Part shown: one piece after another, positions 9,380-17,437 of the stretch
Layout of the letters: every line of letters begins with the position of its first letter
Numbering within the stretch: position 1 is the stretch's first letter
NCBI GenBank assembly: GCA_026388545.1
Contig: JAPLJS010000020.1
Coordinates: forward strand, 1 to 50,633
Source of the DNA: Deltaproteobacteria bacterium
Lineage (GTDB): Bacteria; Desulfobacterota; Syntrophia; Syntrophales; UBA2185
DNA: 50,633 nt
Direction of reading: 5' to 3'
Made by a program: the position numbers and the translations under genes
Notes under the pieces: model-generated
Seen by the model: only the letters and a program-made list of their open reading frames with translations
What the model was told of the DNA's origin: nothing
Database searches by the model: none

Positions 9380-10072
9380 ATGCCTATTTTTCGACTGGGT
9401 GACGAAACCACATTTCCCCCCGTGCACCTTGCATCGGAGAGCGGGATTCTTGCCATCGGCGGCGACCTTTCACCCGGCAGGCTTCTGGAGGCTTATCGCC
9501 AGGGGATTTTCCCATGGTATTCCGATGGTGATCCCATTATCTGGTGGTCTCCCAATCAGCGATTCGTATTGTTCCTGGAGGAACTCAAGGTTTCCCGGAG
9601 TATGCAGAAGGTATTACGGAAGAACATTTTCAGGGTTACCTATGATCATAACTTCCGTAAAGTAGTCACATTGTGTCAAAAACCGAGGCGGAAACAGAAA
9701 GGGACATGGATTACGGATGATATGCTTGAGGCGTATTGTTTTTTACACCAACTGGGGTTTGCTCATTCTGCGGAGGTCTGGTACGGGGAAGAACTCGTCG
9801 GCGGTATCTACGGTGTGTCTCTTGGCAGGTGTTTTTTCGGCGAGTCTATGTTTTCGCTCATGAGTAACGCGTCAAAAGCGGCGCTGATCAATTTGGTTTA
9901 CAAGTTAAAAGAAGTGAAGTTTGAATTCTTAGACTGCCAGGTATATACAGCTCATATGGAAAACATGGGTGCGCGCTATGTTCATCGGAGTGAGTTTATT
10001 GACCTGCTCAAAAAAGGATTACAGCATGAGACCCTTCGAGGGAACTGGGAGTACATGCCCGAGTTCAGCTGA
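9380..10072 (+). CDS. aat: Leucyl/phenylalanyl-tRNA-protein transferase
   Basis: A 230-residue Aat, the length expected for the family. Signature segments are GILAIGGDLSP, YRQGIFPWYSDGDPIIWWSP, KGTWIT, AYCFLHQLGFAHSAEVW, GGIYGVSLGRCFFGESMFS and FLDCQ. The enzyme transfers Leu or Phe from tRNA to proteins with N-terminal Arg or Lys, creating the primary N-degrons recognised by ClpS. It lies 41 bp after clpA, so recognition, unfolding and tagging are encoded together. The 3' end overlaps the convergent NDK-like gene by 8 bp, and no terminator is visible between them. Confidence 0.96.
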   Translation: MPIFRLGDETTFPPVHLASESGILAIGGDLSPGRLLEAYRQGIFPWYSDGDPIIWWSPNQRFVLFLEELKVSRSMQKVLRKNIFRVTYDHNFRKVVTLCQKPRRKQKGTWITDDMLEAYCFLHQLGFAHSAEVWYGEELVGGIYGVSLGRCFFGESMFSLMSNASKAALINLVYKLKEVKFEFLDCQVYTAHMENMGARYVHRSEFIDLLKKGLQHETLRGNWEYMPEFS

Positions 10073-11255
10073 CAAAAGCCGAACTACTGCCACCATCCTT
10101 CAGCCAGTTGAGGATTATTTCCTTGCAGTCGTCACCAGTGTTTTCATAGAGGCCTATAATCTTTCGTTCACGGATGGCGCTCGGGATTGAGTCGGAGGCA
10201 TGTGCGGCATTCTGGAGGATGTTCTGTCCAAAATCAGAACGAATGGTGCCTGCCTCTGCCTGTGCCGGATCAGTCACACCCAGGCGTTCACGGATTTGTA
10301 TAACCGCGTTGGGGCCTCGGTACAGAAGCGCCAGCGATCGGTGCATGCCGGGTTTATTGCGGTCACCGGGAGATACCCTGGTCGGATCAACGCCGGTCAT
10401 ATATTTGACAATTAACGAAAACTCGTGCGCGGCGTTCTTATTAGCGATAATGTCGGCCATGGCATTGTATTCTTCAGAGCCTATCTTGAAATCAAAGAGC
10501 CCGCTGATCCCTTCACTGATTTTATCCGCGATCCGGAACTTAAGTTTTTTCTTGAACTCATCACGGAGAGCTCCATAGAACTCCTCACCCTGGGCGGCGC
10601 TCATCCGAATCACACGGGCGCCAACGAGTCGTAGTCCTGTCTTGGAAAACATGTCGATCATGTTGCCGGGTCGAACCGAATGCTTGAAAAAATTGTCCGG
10701 CTTCAAAATTACCAGTGTTGTTTCCCCTTCAGCACACTCATCGTAGATACCGGAGTCGTTGAATCCAAGCCGTGCGAACATCTCCAAATTACTTTTCGCA
10801 TATTCAGGATTCGTCGGTACCAATACCGCCGGTTCGAAGTATCGGACGGTTCCATCAGGGGTGGTAATATAGTCGCAATAAGTTCCCCGGATGGTTCCGC
10901 GAATGGCCTCTGATTCCGCCTCTGTTGTAAGCTTGCCGACAACTTCGTAGATCCGCTCCACGGCATTTTTACCCTCAAACAAAAGGAACAGGCACCGGTT
11001 CGCCTGACCGAGGATATTTTCATGTCTGAGGTTCTGATCTATGTAATCGATGAGCGCGTTTTCTACTTTGGGATTAATACTGAGACTCTTAACACGTTTT
11101 ATATATTCATCGACTAATTCATCGGATGGTCGCATCATCCGAATACCGACAAGATCGCAGCCGGAAAACGACATGAGGCGCGCAATAATATTTCCTGTCC
11201 GTGACTTGATGAGGCTATAAGGGGTGATGAGCACATATGTTAATTCGGTTGACAT
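10065..11255 (-). CDS. Tandem nucleoside-diphosphate-kinase-like protein
   Basis: A 396-residue protein made of two NDK-like halves. Residues 5-148 begin TYVLITPYSLIKSRTGNIIARL and contain GTIRGTYCDY but no active-site histidine context. Residues 179-370 begin TLVILKPDNFF, have RPGNMIDMFSKTGLRLVGARV and GTIRSDFGQ, and keep His352 in NAAHASDS, the counterpart of the phosphorylated His in the NxxHGSD motif of NDK. The second half has an insertion (about 232-300) relative to the 140-150 residue classical enzyme. It may be a real NDK with a regulatory pseudo-domain or a protein with another role. It stands as a single gene, convergent with aat. Confidence 0.8.
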   Translation of the reverse strand: MSTELTYVLITPYSLIKSRTGNIIARLMSFSGCDLVGIRMMRPSDELVDEYIKRVKSLSINPKVENALIDYIDQNLRHENILGQANRCLFLLFEGKNAVERIYEVVGKLTTEAESEAIRGTIRGTYCDYITTPDGTVRYFEPAVLVPTNPEYAKSNLEMFARLGFNDSGIYDECAEGETTLVILKPDNFFKHSVRPGNMIDMFSKTGLRLVGARVIRMSAAQGEEFYGALRDEFKKKLKFRIADKISEGISGLFDFKIGSEEYNAMADIIANKNAAHEFSLIVKYMTGVDPTRVSPGDRNKPGMHRSLALLYRGPNAVIQIRERLGVTDPAQAEAGTIRSDFGQNILQNAAHASDSIPSAIRERKIIGLYENTGDDCKEIILNWLKDGGSSSAFVS

Positions 11256-11503
11256 GTAAATTATCCTTTATATTACGGGAGCTTATATTTATGTAAATTC
11301 CGGTTATCAGTAATATGTCTGTAATACAGAATCAAAGAAATATTCCCTATTTCAAAGTTATATAGAACGAGAATAGCTGTGTGTCAACGATAAAGAACTT
11401 ACAATATAGTACCTTATTCCTTTTCAGGTACCCACCCGCCGGTTGTGAAAAAAATTCACAGATCGATAAAATACTATCTTAAAGATGCTTTGTCTGAGGC
11501 ATA

Positions 11504-12520
11504 TTATCGAATTGATTGTCTGCTTTTCAGAGTGTCCTGACACCTCAAGGCAAGATTTCTCAGTAGTGGGAGTCGGTATGTTCTGGTGGCGGCATCAAGG
11601 AGATTTGCAATAGCGTTGGGGATGTGCGAGAGGAATTCTGAAAGGTCACGTTTCAATCCTAAGAATCCATAAGCGCCGAGAGCCTGCATGAGGCGCTGTG
11701 CCGATGCCTCCCGAAATTTCTCCTGAAACTCACTCCAGTCATCCCGATCCCAACGCTGGTAGTAACACTGAAGCAGCTCCATCCGTTCACCCTCTGTCAG
11801 AGAAACATAAGGATCATAGAGGAGTGATCCCAGGTCATAAAACAAATTGCCGAAGCGCATACCCTGGAAGTCTATAAATACCGGTTCGCCTTTGCAAATC
11901 ATAATATTCCGGGACTGAAGGTCTCGATGCACAAGTGTGGGTTTTATGTTCTCAAGCCGGTCAGATAAGTCCCTCAATTCATCTTCTAGTTTTTCCCCTT
12001 CAGTTAAACTTAACTTGATACCGCAAACCGCCCGAACAAAGTTTTCACAGAAATAATTTCGCTCCCATCGGTAAAGATCCGGACCGAATCCCTCCATCAG
12101 GGGAACCTTTTCCGAAGGGAAATCCTCTGCCGGAAAGGAATGGAGTCTGTACGTAATGGCCAGGGTTTTGCGGTAATATGCGCTTCTTGTCGACCATGAT
12201 TCATGCCGAAAAGACCAAAGATCCACATCTCCCAGGTCTTCCATGACAATGAAGCCCCTTGCAGGATCATGAGCCGCGATCCGGGGCGCCGGTACATCGA
12301 TCTCCCGGAGGAACTCCGCAATTGCTGCGTAGTAGTTGTTCTCCTCATGATCCCTGTCGTACTGCATAAAGATAACAGAACCATTATTTCCATAACGGAC
12401 TCTCTGGAACGATCTGCTCGATCCGCCTCCTGTCACTGGCGCCATTTGGACGGTAATCGATTTTCCAAGACCCAGTGTCTGACGTACAAAGGGGAGTATT
12501 TCATGGTGTAGGTATTTCAT
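11504..12520 (-). CDS. amgK: AmgK-like anomeric sugar kinase (MurNAc/GlcNAc kinase)
   Basis: A 338-residue aminoglycoside-phosphotransferase-fold kinase with a Gly/Ser-rich loop TGGGSSRSFQRV (30-41), the hinge VMEDLGDVDLW, catalytic HRDLQSRNIM (His198, Asp200, Asn205) and metal-binding FIDFQGMRFG (Asp217). This pattern and length match AmgK, which phosphorylates MurNAc (and GlcNAc) at C1 in the anabolic recycling route known from Pseudomonas putida. It follows the MurU-like gene on the same strand after a 127 bp gap holding a palindromic repeat, and MurU uses AmgK's product. Substrate choice cannot be proven from sequence. Other homoserine- or choline-kinase-like roles are less likely because of the neighbours. 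Confidence 0.8.
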   Translation of the reverse strand: MKYLHHEILPFVRQTLGLGKSITVQMAPVTGGGSSRSFQRVRYGNNGSVIFMQYDRDHEENNYYAAIAEFLREIDVPAPRIAAHDPARGFIVMEDLGDVDLWSFRHESWSTRSAYYRKTLAITYRLHSFPAEDFPSEKVPLMEGFGPDLYRWERNYFCENFVRAVCGIKLSLTEGEKLEDELRDLSDRLENIKPTLVHRDLQSRNIMICKGEPVFIDFQGMRFGNLFYDLGSLLYDPYVSLTEGERMELLQCYYQRWDRDDWSEFQEKFREASAQRLMQALGAYGFLGLKRDLSEFLSHIPNAIANLLDAATRTYRLPLLRNLALRCQDTLKSRQSIR

Positions 12521-12545
12521 ATTATTCCGAAAATAACTTTTTATT

Positions 12546-12629
12546 CCCCCTTTGGAAAAGGGGGGAAGGGGGGATTTTTTTACAATCCCATTTGAAAAAT
12601 CCCCCTCAATCCCCTTTTATAAAAGGGGA
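12546..12629. repeat. Large imperfect palindrome of the CCCCCTTT...AAAGGGGG type
   Basis: This 84 bp segment folds onto itself. The left arm holds CCCCCTTTGGAAAAGGGGG and GGGGGGATTTTTT. The right arm holds AAAAATCCCCC and CCCCTTTTATAAAAGGGG. Each arm also contains its own small hairpin. Such C/G-run palindromes are dispersed in many genomes and behave like MITE or REP elements. Here it fills the gap between murU-like and amgK-like genes and may affect transcript stability or read-through. Confidence 0.8.
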
Positions 12630-12647
12630 GCTTGGCATGAAGGTTTA

Positions 12648-13373
12648 CTAAGATTCTTGTCCTGATAGCAAAGCATTCATTTTTTCATATTCCGCCACTG
12701 AACCGATATCGTACCAACGTCCTTCGTCAATAAGCACCCCTGCCACCGATCCTGGTTGTTCTCGGATCATCTCAATAAAAATGGGGATGACCGATTCCAC
12801 TCGACCGGCTTTCAGGCGATTGAGAAAACATTTTTCCACGATATAGATGCCCGTAAAGAGGCAGCTCCTGACGCCCGGGTCGCCCAGGGTGTGTCTCAAG
12901 TCGCATATCTGACCGCGGGCATTCAGATTAACATTTAGAAGCGAGCCGCTGCTCCTCAATGCCAGAGTGACTTCCTGTTTCTCTGTATAATGTGTATCGA
13001 TGAGACGTTGCAATGGCAGGTCCGTAATGGTGTCGCCGTTGTAAATCAGGATCGTTTCGTCATTGTCAAGGAGATCTTCAATGTTCTTAATTCCCCCGGC
13101 GGTATCCAGAAGCACCGGTTCGTGACGGAAGATGATGGGCACACTACACCACTGCTGATCCGGGAATATCTGATGATACACGTCTGCGCAATGGTGGGTG
13201 TTGATGATGAACCGTTTGATACCCGCCGATGTCAGGTGATCCATGGCATAGGTGATGATCGGACGCCCACCGACAGGCAACAGAGGTTTCGGACAGTTAT
13301 TGGTCAGGGGGCGGAGACGCTTTCCCAGTCCTGCACCCAGGATAAAAGCGGTTTTAATAGGTGACATTTTCAT
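12648..13373 (-). CDS. murU: MurU-like sugar-1-phosphate nucleotidyltransferase
   Basis: A 241-residue nucleotidyltransferase with the N-terminal signature GAGLGKRLRPLTNNCPKPLL (13-32), TAGG (91-94), the metal-binding NGD (112-114) and RWYDIGS near the C-terminus. It is short, with no hexapeptide domain, as in MurU, which makes UDP-MurNAc from MurNAc-1-phosphate and UTP. Mannose- or glucose-1-phosphate transferases share the core fold, so the symbol rests mainly on length and on the adjacent AmgK-like kinase. The gene starts 10 bp after the SpoIID-like gene. A second in-frame ATG two codons downstream (13367) is an alternative start. Confidence 0.76.
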   Translation of the reverse strand: MKMSPIKTAFILGAGLGKRLRPLTNNCPKPLLPVGGRPIITYAMDHLTSAGIKRFIINTHHCADVYHQIFPDQQWCSVPIIFRHEPVLLDTAGGIKNIEDLLDNDETILIYNGDTITDLPLQRLIDTHYTEKQEVTLALRSSGSLLNVNLNARGQICDLRHTLGDPGVRSCLFTGIYIVEKCFLNRLKAGRVESVIPIFIEMIREQPGSVAGVLIDEGRWYDIGSVAEYEKMNALLSGQES

Positions 13374-13383
13374 CGATGGTTTT

Positions 13384-14772
13384 TCAATATAATTTCTTCA
13401 GTTCTGCACTGCAAAAATAGTGTTTTAAAATGGATTCTGCTTGTGATCCTTTCAAAGCCATTACTGCCGCCCCAATCTGACATAGGCCGACACCGTGTCC
13501 CCAACCGGCGCCATTCAGGATAAAGCGAATTGGAAGCCCGGAGGAATCACGCTCAACAGAAACAATGAAGGCGCTGCTGTAGAGATGGCTCCGGGAAAGC
13601 CAGCGTCGAATATTGAGTTCCTTGCCTATGGTGAGAGTCTTTTTTGATCCCTTGATTTTCAGCCGCATAATCCTGCCTGACGGACCCCGCTCAAGAGGAG
13701 CGAGATTCCGGAGATTACCGAAATCCATTCCCGATTTCTCCCGGATGATATCTTCCAGTTCATTACGTGTATACACCACCTTCCACCGGAAGAAATCCGT
13801 GGTTTCCTGATCGAAGGAGGGGAGAATCCGCCGCAGGATGTTCCCATCTGTCGTATAACAATATGCTTCAGGATTTGAGAGAATCCATCGCTTGGCTTCG
13901 GCTTCCGTGCGAATCGGGTTGTGAAGAATGGCAGAATCGGAAACAGAGGTAAGGTACGGAATTGGCGTATTCTCCCAGGTGTTCTCGAAATTGTCCGTCA
14001 GACCGCCGCAGGCTTTATGGTAGCGGGCATCGCAAACCTCGCTGTTATGGACAAGAAATGTACCGCGTGTTGCGTCAACGGCATCCCGGGCGTTTCCTGA
14101 TATTAATCGGGTAACACCTTGATACCGCTGGCAATGATCGTCCGCACAAACGTCAAAAAGCGTGTGGTCGACTCTATCGTACCAGCGGATACGCTCATCC
14201 ATGTGCTGGTCCGACCCGGGCGATACCGTATCGGCGCCTTTTACCTTTCGGGCGCGGCTCAGCATGGCCATGAGCCAGCTTCGCGATGTTATCGCGTGGG
14301 CCTTCAGAAATTCCAGCGGAGCTTCAGCGCTCATTTCTGACGAAATGACGCTTGCCAGGTAATCTTCTAAAAGGATTTCATTGATGGCAACCAGCGTTTC
14401 ATCTTTATCAAAAATCAGTCTCAGATCTCCCCGGAACGTCTGTTCCTGTTTCCTTTCCCAGTGGAAATGAACACCGATTGTCACATCAAAGAGGGTGAAG
14501 GTGGAATCATTCAAAGGAGTACATCGGATTTCCTTTTGCCGTGCTACCTCGCTGCCGGCGGCATCGTAAAGAATAATATGACACTCTGCAACGCGGACAG
14601 TAAATCCTCCATCGAGCAGCCGGTCATTATCAAGGCGATATGGGCCGTTAAAACACCCGTCGACTTTCCTGCATTGCTCGATGATGCCTACTTTTATCTT
14701 TGGTTCTTCTGTCATCATACTGTTTTGTCTTGCACCATGCACGCCCATATCAGAAACAGGGTGATAATTCAA
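13384..14772 (-). CDS. SpoIID/LytB-domain protein, probable peptidoglycan glycan-strand lytic enzyme
   Basis: A 462-residue protein with the SpoIID hallmarks: ILLEDYLASVISSEMSAEAP (catalytic-type Glu146), KAHAITSRSW, and near the C-terminus NGAGWGHGVGLCQIGA. Characterised SpoIID enzymes are lytic transglycosylases that cleave denuded glycan strands. The insert between the two core motifs (about 170-300) contains a Cys/His pair set (CADDHC, YHKACGG) seen in related proteins. No signal peptide is apparent. The longest frame opens with TTG at 14772, preceded by AAGGG; ATG at 14718 or 14715 would remove 18-19 residues. It leads a run with murU-like and amgK-like genes, so glycan cleavage, sugar phosphorylation and activation appear to be encoded in succession. 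Confidence 0.85.
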   Translation of the reverse strand: MNYHPVSDMGVHGARQNSMMTEEPKIKVGIIEQCRKVDGCFNGPYRLDNDRLLDGGFTVRVAECHIILYDAAGSEVARQKEIRCTPLNDSTFTLFDVTIGVHFHWERKQEQTFRGDLRLIFDKDETLVAINEILLEDYLASVISSEMSAEAPLEFLKAHAITSRSWLMAMLSRARKVKGADTVSPGSDQHMDERIRWYDRVDHTLFDVCADDHCQRYQGVTRLISGNARDAVDATRGTFLVHNSEVCDARYHKACGGLTDNFENTWENTPIPYLTSVSDSAILHNPIRTEAEAKRWILSNPEAYCYTTDGNILRRILPSFDQETTDFFRWKVVYTRNELEDIIREKSGMDFGNLRNLAPLERGPSGRIMRLKIKGSKKTLTIGKELNIRRWLSRSHLYSSAFIVSVERDSSGLPIRFILNGAGWGHGVGLCQIGAAVMALKGSQAESILKHYFCSAELKKLY

Positions 14773-14830
14773 TGTTTAACCCTTGCTTAGCTGCGACATG
14801 GGAACATCTACACTCAGTGTCATTACTCTC

Positions 14831-15202
14831 TTAATATTTAAACCGGACCGGCCTGAACCAGAACGAGAGCAAAACGACGACAAGAAAAATGATTGTCGCA
14901 CAGGTTATTTTTTCAAGGGTTAAATCCTCAACATAAATAAGTTTTTCTATGGTATGTATCATGAATTGACCGGGGTAGACCTGGCCGGACGCGCCTTTCG
15001 ATTTGAGGTAAGCTTCAAGGTACGTCAGGGGGCAGATGGTGCGGGTAAGTTGCATGACAACCATGCCAATCAGTGCCGTCAGATGAATAACCCGCCATTT
15101 TGGGAGATTCAAAATGAGGAATAACGGAAATCCCAGGATCACAAAGGCAATCCACAAAAAATGAATGAAGATTACAAAATCAGCCGCTATTCTGTATAAC
15201 AT
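14831..15202 (-). CDS. DUF2784 family small membrane protein
   Basis: A 123-residue protein with three or four membrane segments: one starting at AADFVIFIHFLWIAFVILG, a second around VIHLTALIGMVVMQL and a C-terminal one (TCATIIFLVVVLLSFWF). The sequence RTICPLTYLEAYLK between helices 2 and 3 is characteristic of DUF2784. The ATG at 15202 is preferred because the 11 residues that would precede it (from a TTG at 15235) are hydrophilic and unlike the family. The family has no established function. It stands alone between the SpoIID-like and UbiA-like genes. Confidence 0.82.
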   Translation of the reverse strand: MLYRIAADFVIFIHFLWIAFVILGFPLFLILNLPKWRVIHLTALIGMVVMQLTRTICPLTYLEAYLKSKGASGQVYPGQFMIHTIEKLIYVEDLTLEKITCATIIFLVVVLLSFWFRPVRFKY

Positions 15203-15484
15203 ATCATGCCTGTCATTATCTCTATCGGGTAACAAATATCTTCACTTTTCACTAGTATAGCAAAATATTCGAAGTTATTTAAGAAAATGTATCAGTATGA
15301 AATTCTGTGAAAAAACATGACTCCTCCATGTGTACGCGAAAGGAATAATTGAAGATGCAAAGGTGTTTCTCAGGAATAAAGGCGGATGATAAGCACAGAA
15401 AAATAAACTTGCCTCAGCATTTTCCCCAGGCCACCCCGAAGGTAAATGCCCGACAGGCGCCGATAAGCAGGATGGCGGCGAAAA

Positions 15485-16381
15485 TCACAGAATAAACTGT
15501 GTTTCAAGAAAAATAGCCAGGATGAGAAGAATACCGAAAACGGTGTCAAACTGGGCCGTCAAAGCATCAGCCATATCGGGGATCTTCTCATTGAAGGTTT
15601 TTAAAAGACTTACAGCTTTGGGAAGGGAGAGAAAGATCAGCAGTCCCCAGAGGCTCATAATTCCCGTGATAATCATGCCGAGGACATAGGCATAGGCCAG
15701 CACGATGAGTCCCGCAAAAAGGGTGTAGCTTTTGCGGCTTCCCAGCATGATGCTTACGGTTTTCACTTTATGGCGTGAATCATAGGCGATATCTCTCATA
15801 TTGTTGGCAAAGAGAACAAGGGCGACAAGAACCCCGAAGGGAATAGAGATATAGAGAGCCTTCATTGAAAGTGCCTGGCGCTGAACCGCATAAGCTCCTT
15901 CAATCATGAGAGGACCCCACATCATAAAGACTGCAAATTCACCGAGGGCGCGATACTTGAACTTAACGGGACCAGCAGTGTAGCAGATGCTTGTAAAAAG
16001 TCCGATGATGCCGATCCAGAGAACATGCCATGAACGGACAATGGCTATTGTCAAACCGATAGCAACGGTTAAAACAAGAAGGATGACGGCTTCCCCTAAG
16101 ACTTGGCGAGGTGTAAGCATCCCGGATAAGATGGGCTGGGGACGATATTTGGCTGTTGGCGAGTCCTCTTGGTCGATCCCGTAGAGGGTGTCAAAGTAAT
16201 CGTTGATGAGATTGGCCGTGGCGTGGAAAAGGGTAATGCCGATGGCGGTTATGGCAAACCAGGCCCAGGACACAGATCCCTCTTCAGCAGCCAGAAGCGT
16301 TCCTACGGAAACGGAAATTAAGGACATGGTGAATGACCATGGACGGGTTGCGATAACATACTTTTTGATATGGTTTAACAT
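15485..16381 (-). CDS. UbiA-superfamily prenyltransferase, MenA-like
   Basis: A 298-residue integral membrane protein with about eight or nine helices. The first Asp-rich motif NLINDYFDTLYGIDQEDS (58-75) and the second NNMRDIAYDSRHKVKT bind the Mg-diphosphate of the prenyl donor. TRPWSFTMSLISV at the N-terminus is typical of MenA and related 1,4-dihydroxy-2-naphthoate polyprenyltransferases, so menaquinone synthesis is the best guess. A MqnP-type enzyme of the futalosine route would look similar. No other quinone gene is in the window. An out-of-frame hydrophobic stretch follows the stop (15414-15488). Confidence 0.85.
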   Translation of the reverse strand: MLNHIKKYVIATRPWSFTMSLISVSVGTLLAAEEGSVSWAWFAITAIGITLFHATANLINDYFDTLYGIDQEDSPTAKYRPQPILSGMLTPRQVLGEAVILLVLTVAIGLTIAIVRSWHVLWIGIIGLFTSICYTAGPVKFKYRALGEFAVFMMWGPLMIEGAYAVQRQALSMKALYISIPFGVLVALVLFANNMRDIAYDSRHKVKTVSIMLGSRKSYTLFAGLIVLAYAYVLGMIITGIMSLWGLLIFLSLPKAVSLLKTFNEKIPDMADALTAQFDTVFGILLILAIFLETQFIL

Positions 16382-16477
16382 ACATTAATTTCCAAATCTT
16401 TTTTAGTAATTCGCTGAGCAATCTAATTAAAAAGGGCAGTGATGTCAAGTTTATTTGGGCGATGCGATCATCAAAAC

Positions 16478-16560
16478 CCCATATGTTGTGGTCAAACTCC
16501 TCTTGACACTCAAAATCCTTCTTCATATACTCCCACCGTGAAAAAGCAATACCTCATCAA
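16478..16560 (+). repeat. Direct repeat, copy 1 (promoter module)
   Basis: This segment matches 17438-17519 over about 83 bp with one single-base gap and roughly a dozen substitutions. The best block spans the -10 region (ATATACTCCCACCGTGAAA, identical in both). Copy 1 lies upstream of the flavin reductase gene. Confidence 0.88.
16503..16531 (+). promoter_or_regulatory. Sigma-70 promoter in repeat copy 1
   Basis: TTGACA (16503-16508), 17 bp, TATACT (16526-16531). An imperfect inverted repeat, TGTGGTCAA (16487-16495) and TTGACACT (16503-16510), overlaps the -35 box and could be an operator. It would transcribe the flavin reductase gene with a leader of about 155 nt. Confidence 0.72.
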
Positions 16561-16695
16561 AGATTGGCAAAATTCAAGACACGTTAGCAACTCGTTGATA
16601 AGACCGGGTGCTGCCCCCTCTTCTATTGACTGCATCGCAATCATGAACCATAATGGAGTATCTCTGACCGTACGCAGACAAGAGGAAATCATACC

Positions 16696-17298
16696 ATGGT
16701 GAAGAGCGAGCGCATCAAAAAACAATCCTGGAAACCCGGAAACGTGCTATGGCCCGTTCCGGTGGTTTTGGTAAGTTGCGGCGGGACGCAGGACTGGAAA
16801 CCGAACCTGATCACGATTGCCTGGGCGGGAAGTGTGTGCAGTGATCCGCCCATGCTGTCGATATCCGTCCGTCCCGAACGGTATTCTCATGCAATTATCC
16901 AGGCCACGCATGAGTTTGTGGTGAATATCCCCTCCCCGCGGCAGGCGAAGGCGGTGGACTGGTGCGGGACGGTTTCCGGCCGTAATGTGGACAAGTTCGC
17001 CGATACGGGGTTAACGCCGGCGAAGGCATTGAAAGTGCAGTGTCCGATCATTACGGAGTGTTTGCTCAACATCGAATGCCGGGTGCAAAAATGCCTGAAA
17101 CTGGGTTCGCACACGATGTTTGTGGCGGAGGTGGTTGCCGTGCAGGTTTCTTCCACACTTCTCGACACGAAGGGACGACTCCGTTTGGAGAAAGGCAGCT
17201 TGCTCGCGTTTGCACACGGTCAATATTTCGAACTTGGCCGCTGCCTGGGCCATTATGGCTTTTCCGTGCGGAAGCACCCTCGCCAAACCCGTCGCTGA
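16696..17298 (+). CDS. Flavin reductase family protein (flavoredoxin-like)
   Basis: A 200-residue FMN-binding split-barrel protein: WKPGNVLWPVPVVLVSCGG, NLITIAWAGSVCSDPPMLSISVRPERYSH, FVVNIP, the DWCGTVSGRNVDKF motif, the GSHTMFVAEVVAV core and a C-terminal GQYFELGRCLGHYGFSVRK. These match flavin reductase-like proteins and Desulfovibrio flavoredoxin, which exchange electrons through bound FMN. The protein looks complete. The gene is visibly richer in G+C than its neighbours, is flanked by two copies of a promoter repeat and is followed by an IS91-type transposase scrap, all of which point to acquisition by transfer. GAGGA at 16682-16686 may serve as the ribosome binding site. Confidence 0.9.
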   Translation: MVKSERIKKQSWKPGNVLWPVPVVLVSCGGTQDWKPNLITIAWAGSVCSDPPMLSISVRPERYSHAIIQATHEFVVNIPSPRQAKAVDWCGTVSGRNVDKFADTGLTPAKALKVQCPIITECLLNIECRVQKCLKLGSHTMFVAEVVAVQVSSTLLDTKGRLRLEKGSLLAFAHGQYFELGRCLGHYGFSVRKHPRQTRR

Positions 17299-17321
17299 TT
17301 TCAAATCCTTGTCAGGTGCCG

Positions 17322-17436
17322 GTATTTGATCCGATGCGGCTGGCGTGCCGCCACGTGTTCGCACATCCCGAACCGGGGAGAGCAGATGGTGCGTTATTAC
17401 GGATACTACAGCAACGTCTCCCGGGGGAAACGGCAG
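17322..17436 (+). pseudogene. Remnant of an IS91-family (Y2) transposase gene
   Basis: From 17365 the plus strand reads IPNRGEQMVRYYGYYSNVSR, continuing with GKR. This is a highly conserved stretch of IS91-family transposases around a putative tyrosine pair. Just upstream FDPMRLA is in another frame and is restored to the expected order (FDP-x-x-LAA-x-CSHIPN) by removing one base near 17345. No start, stop or complete catalytic domain remains, so this is a degraded scrap of about 115 bp. It is G+C-rich like the flavin reductase gene and ends right before repeat copy 2. Confidence 0.75.
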
Positions 17437-17437
17437 A

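Larger units (their letters stand above)
16382..16695. other. Intergenic region holding the first promoter-bearing repeat
   Basis: This 314 bp gap lies between the divergent UbiA-like and flavin reductase genes. Its middle is the first copy of the direct repeat (16478-16560) with a consensus-like promoter. The remaining 135 bp leader before the flavin reductase ATG shows no recognisable riboswitch or open frame of interest. Confidence 0.6.
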
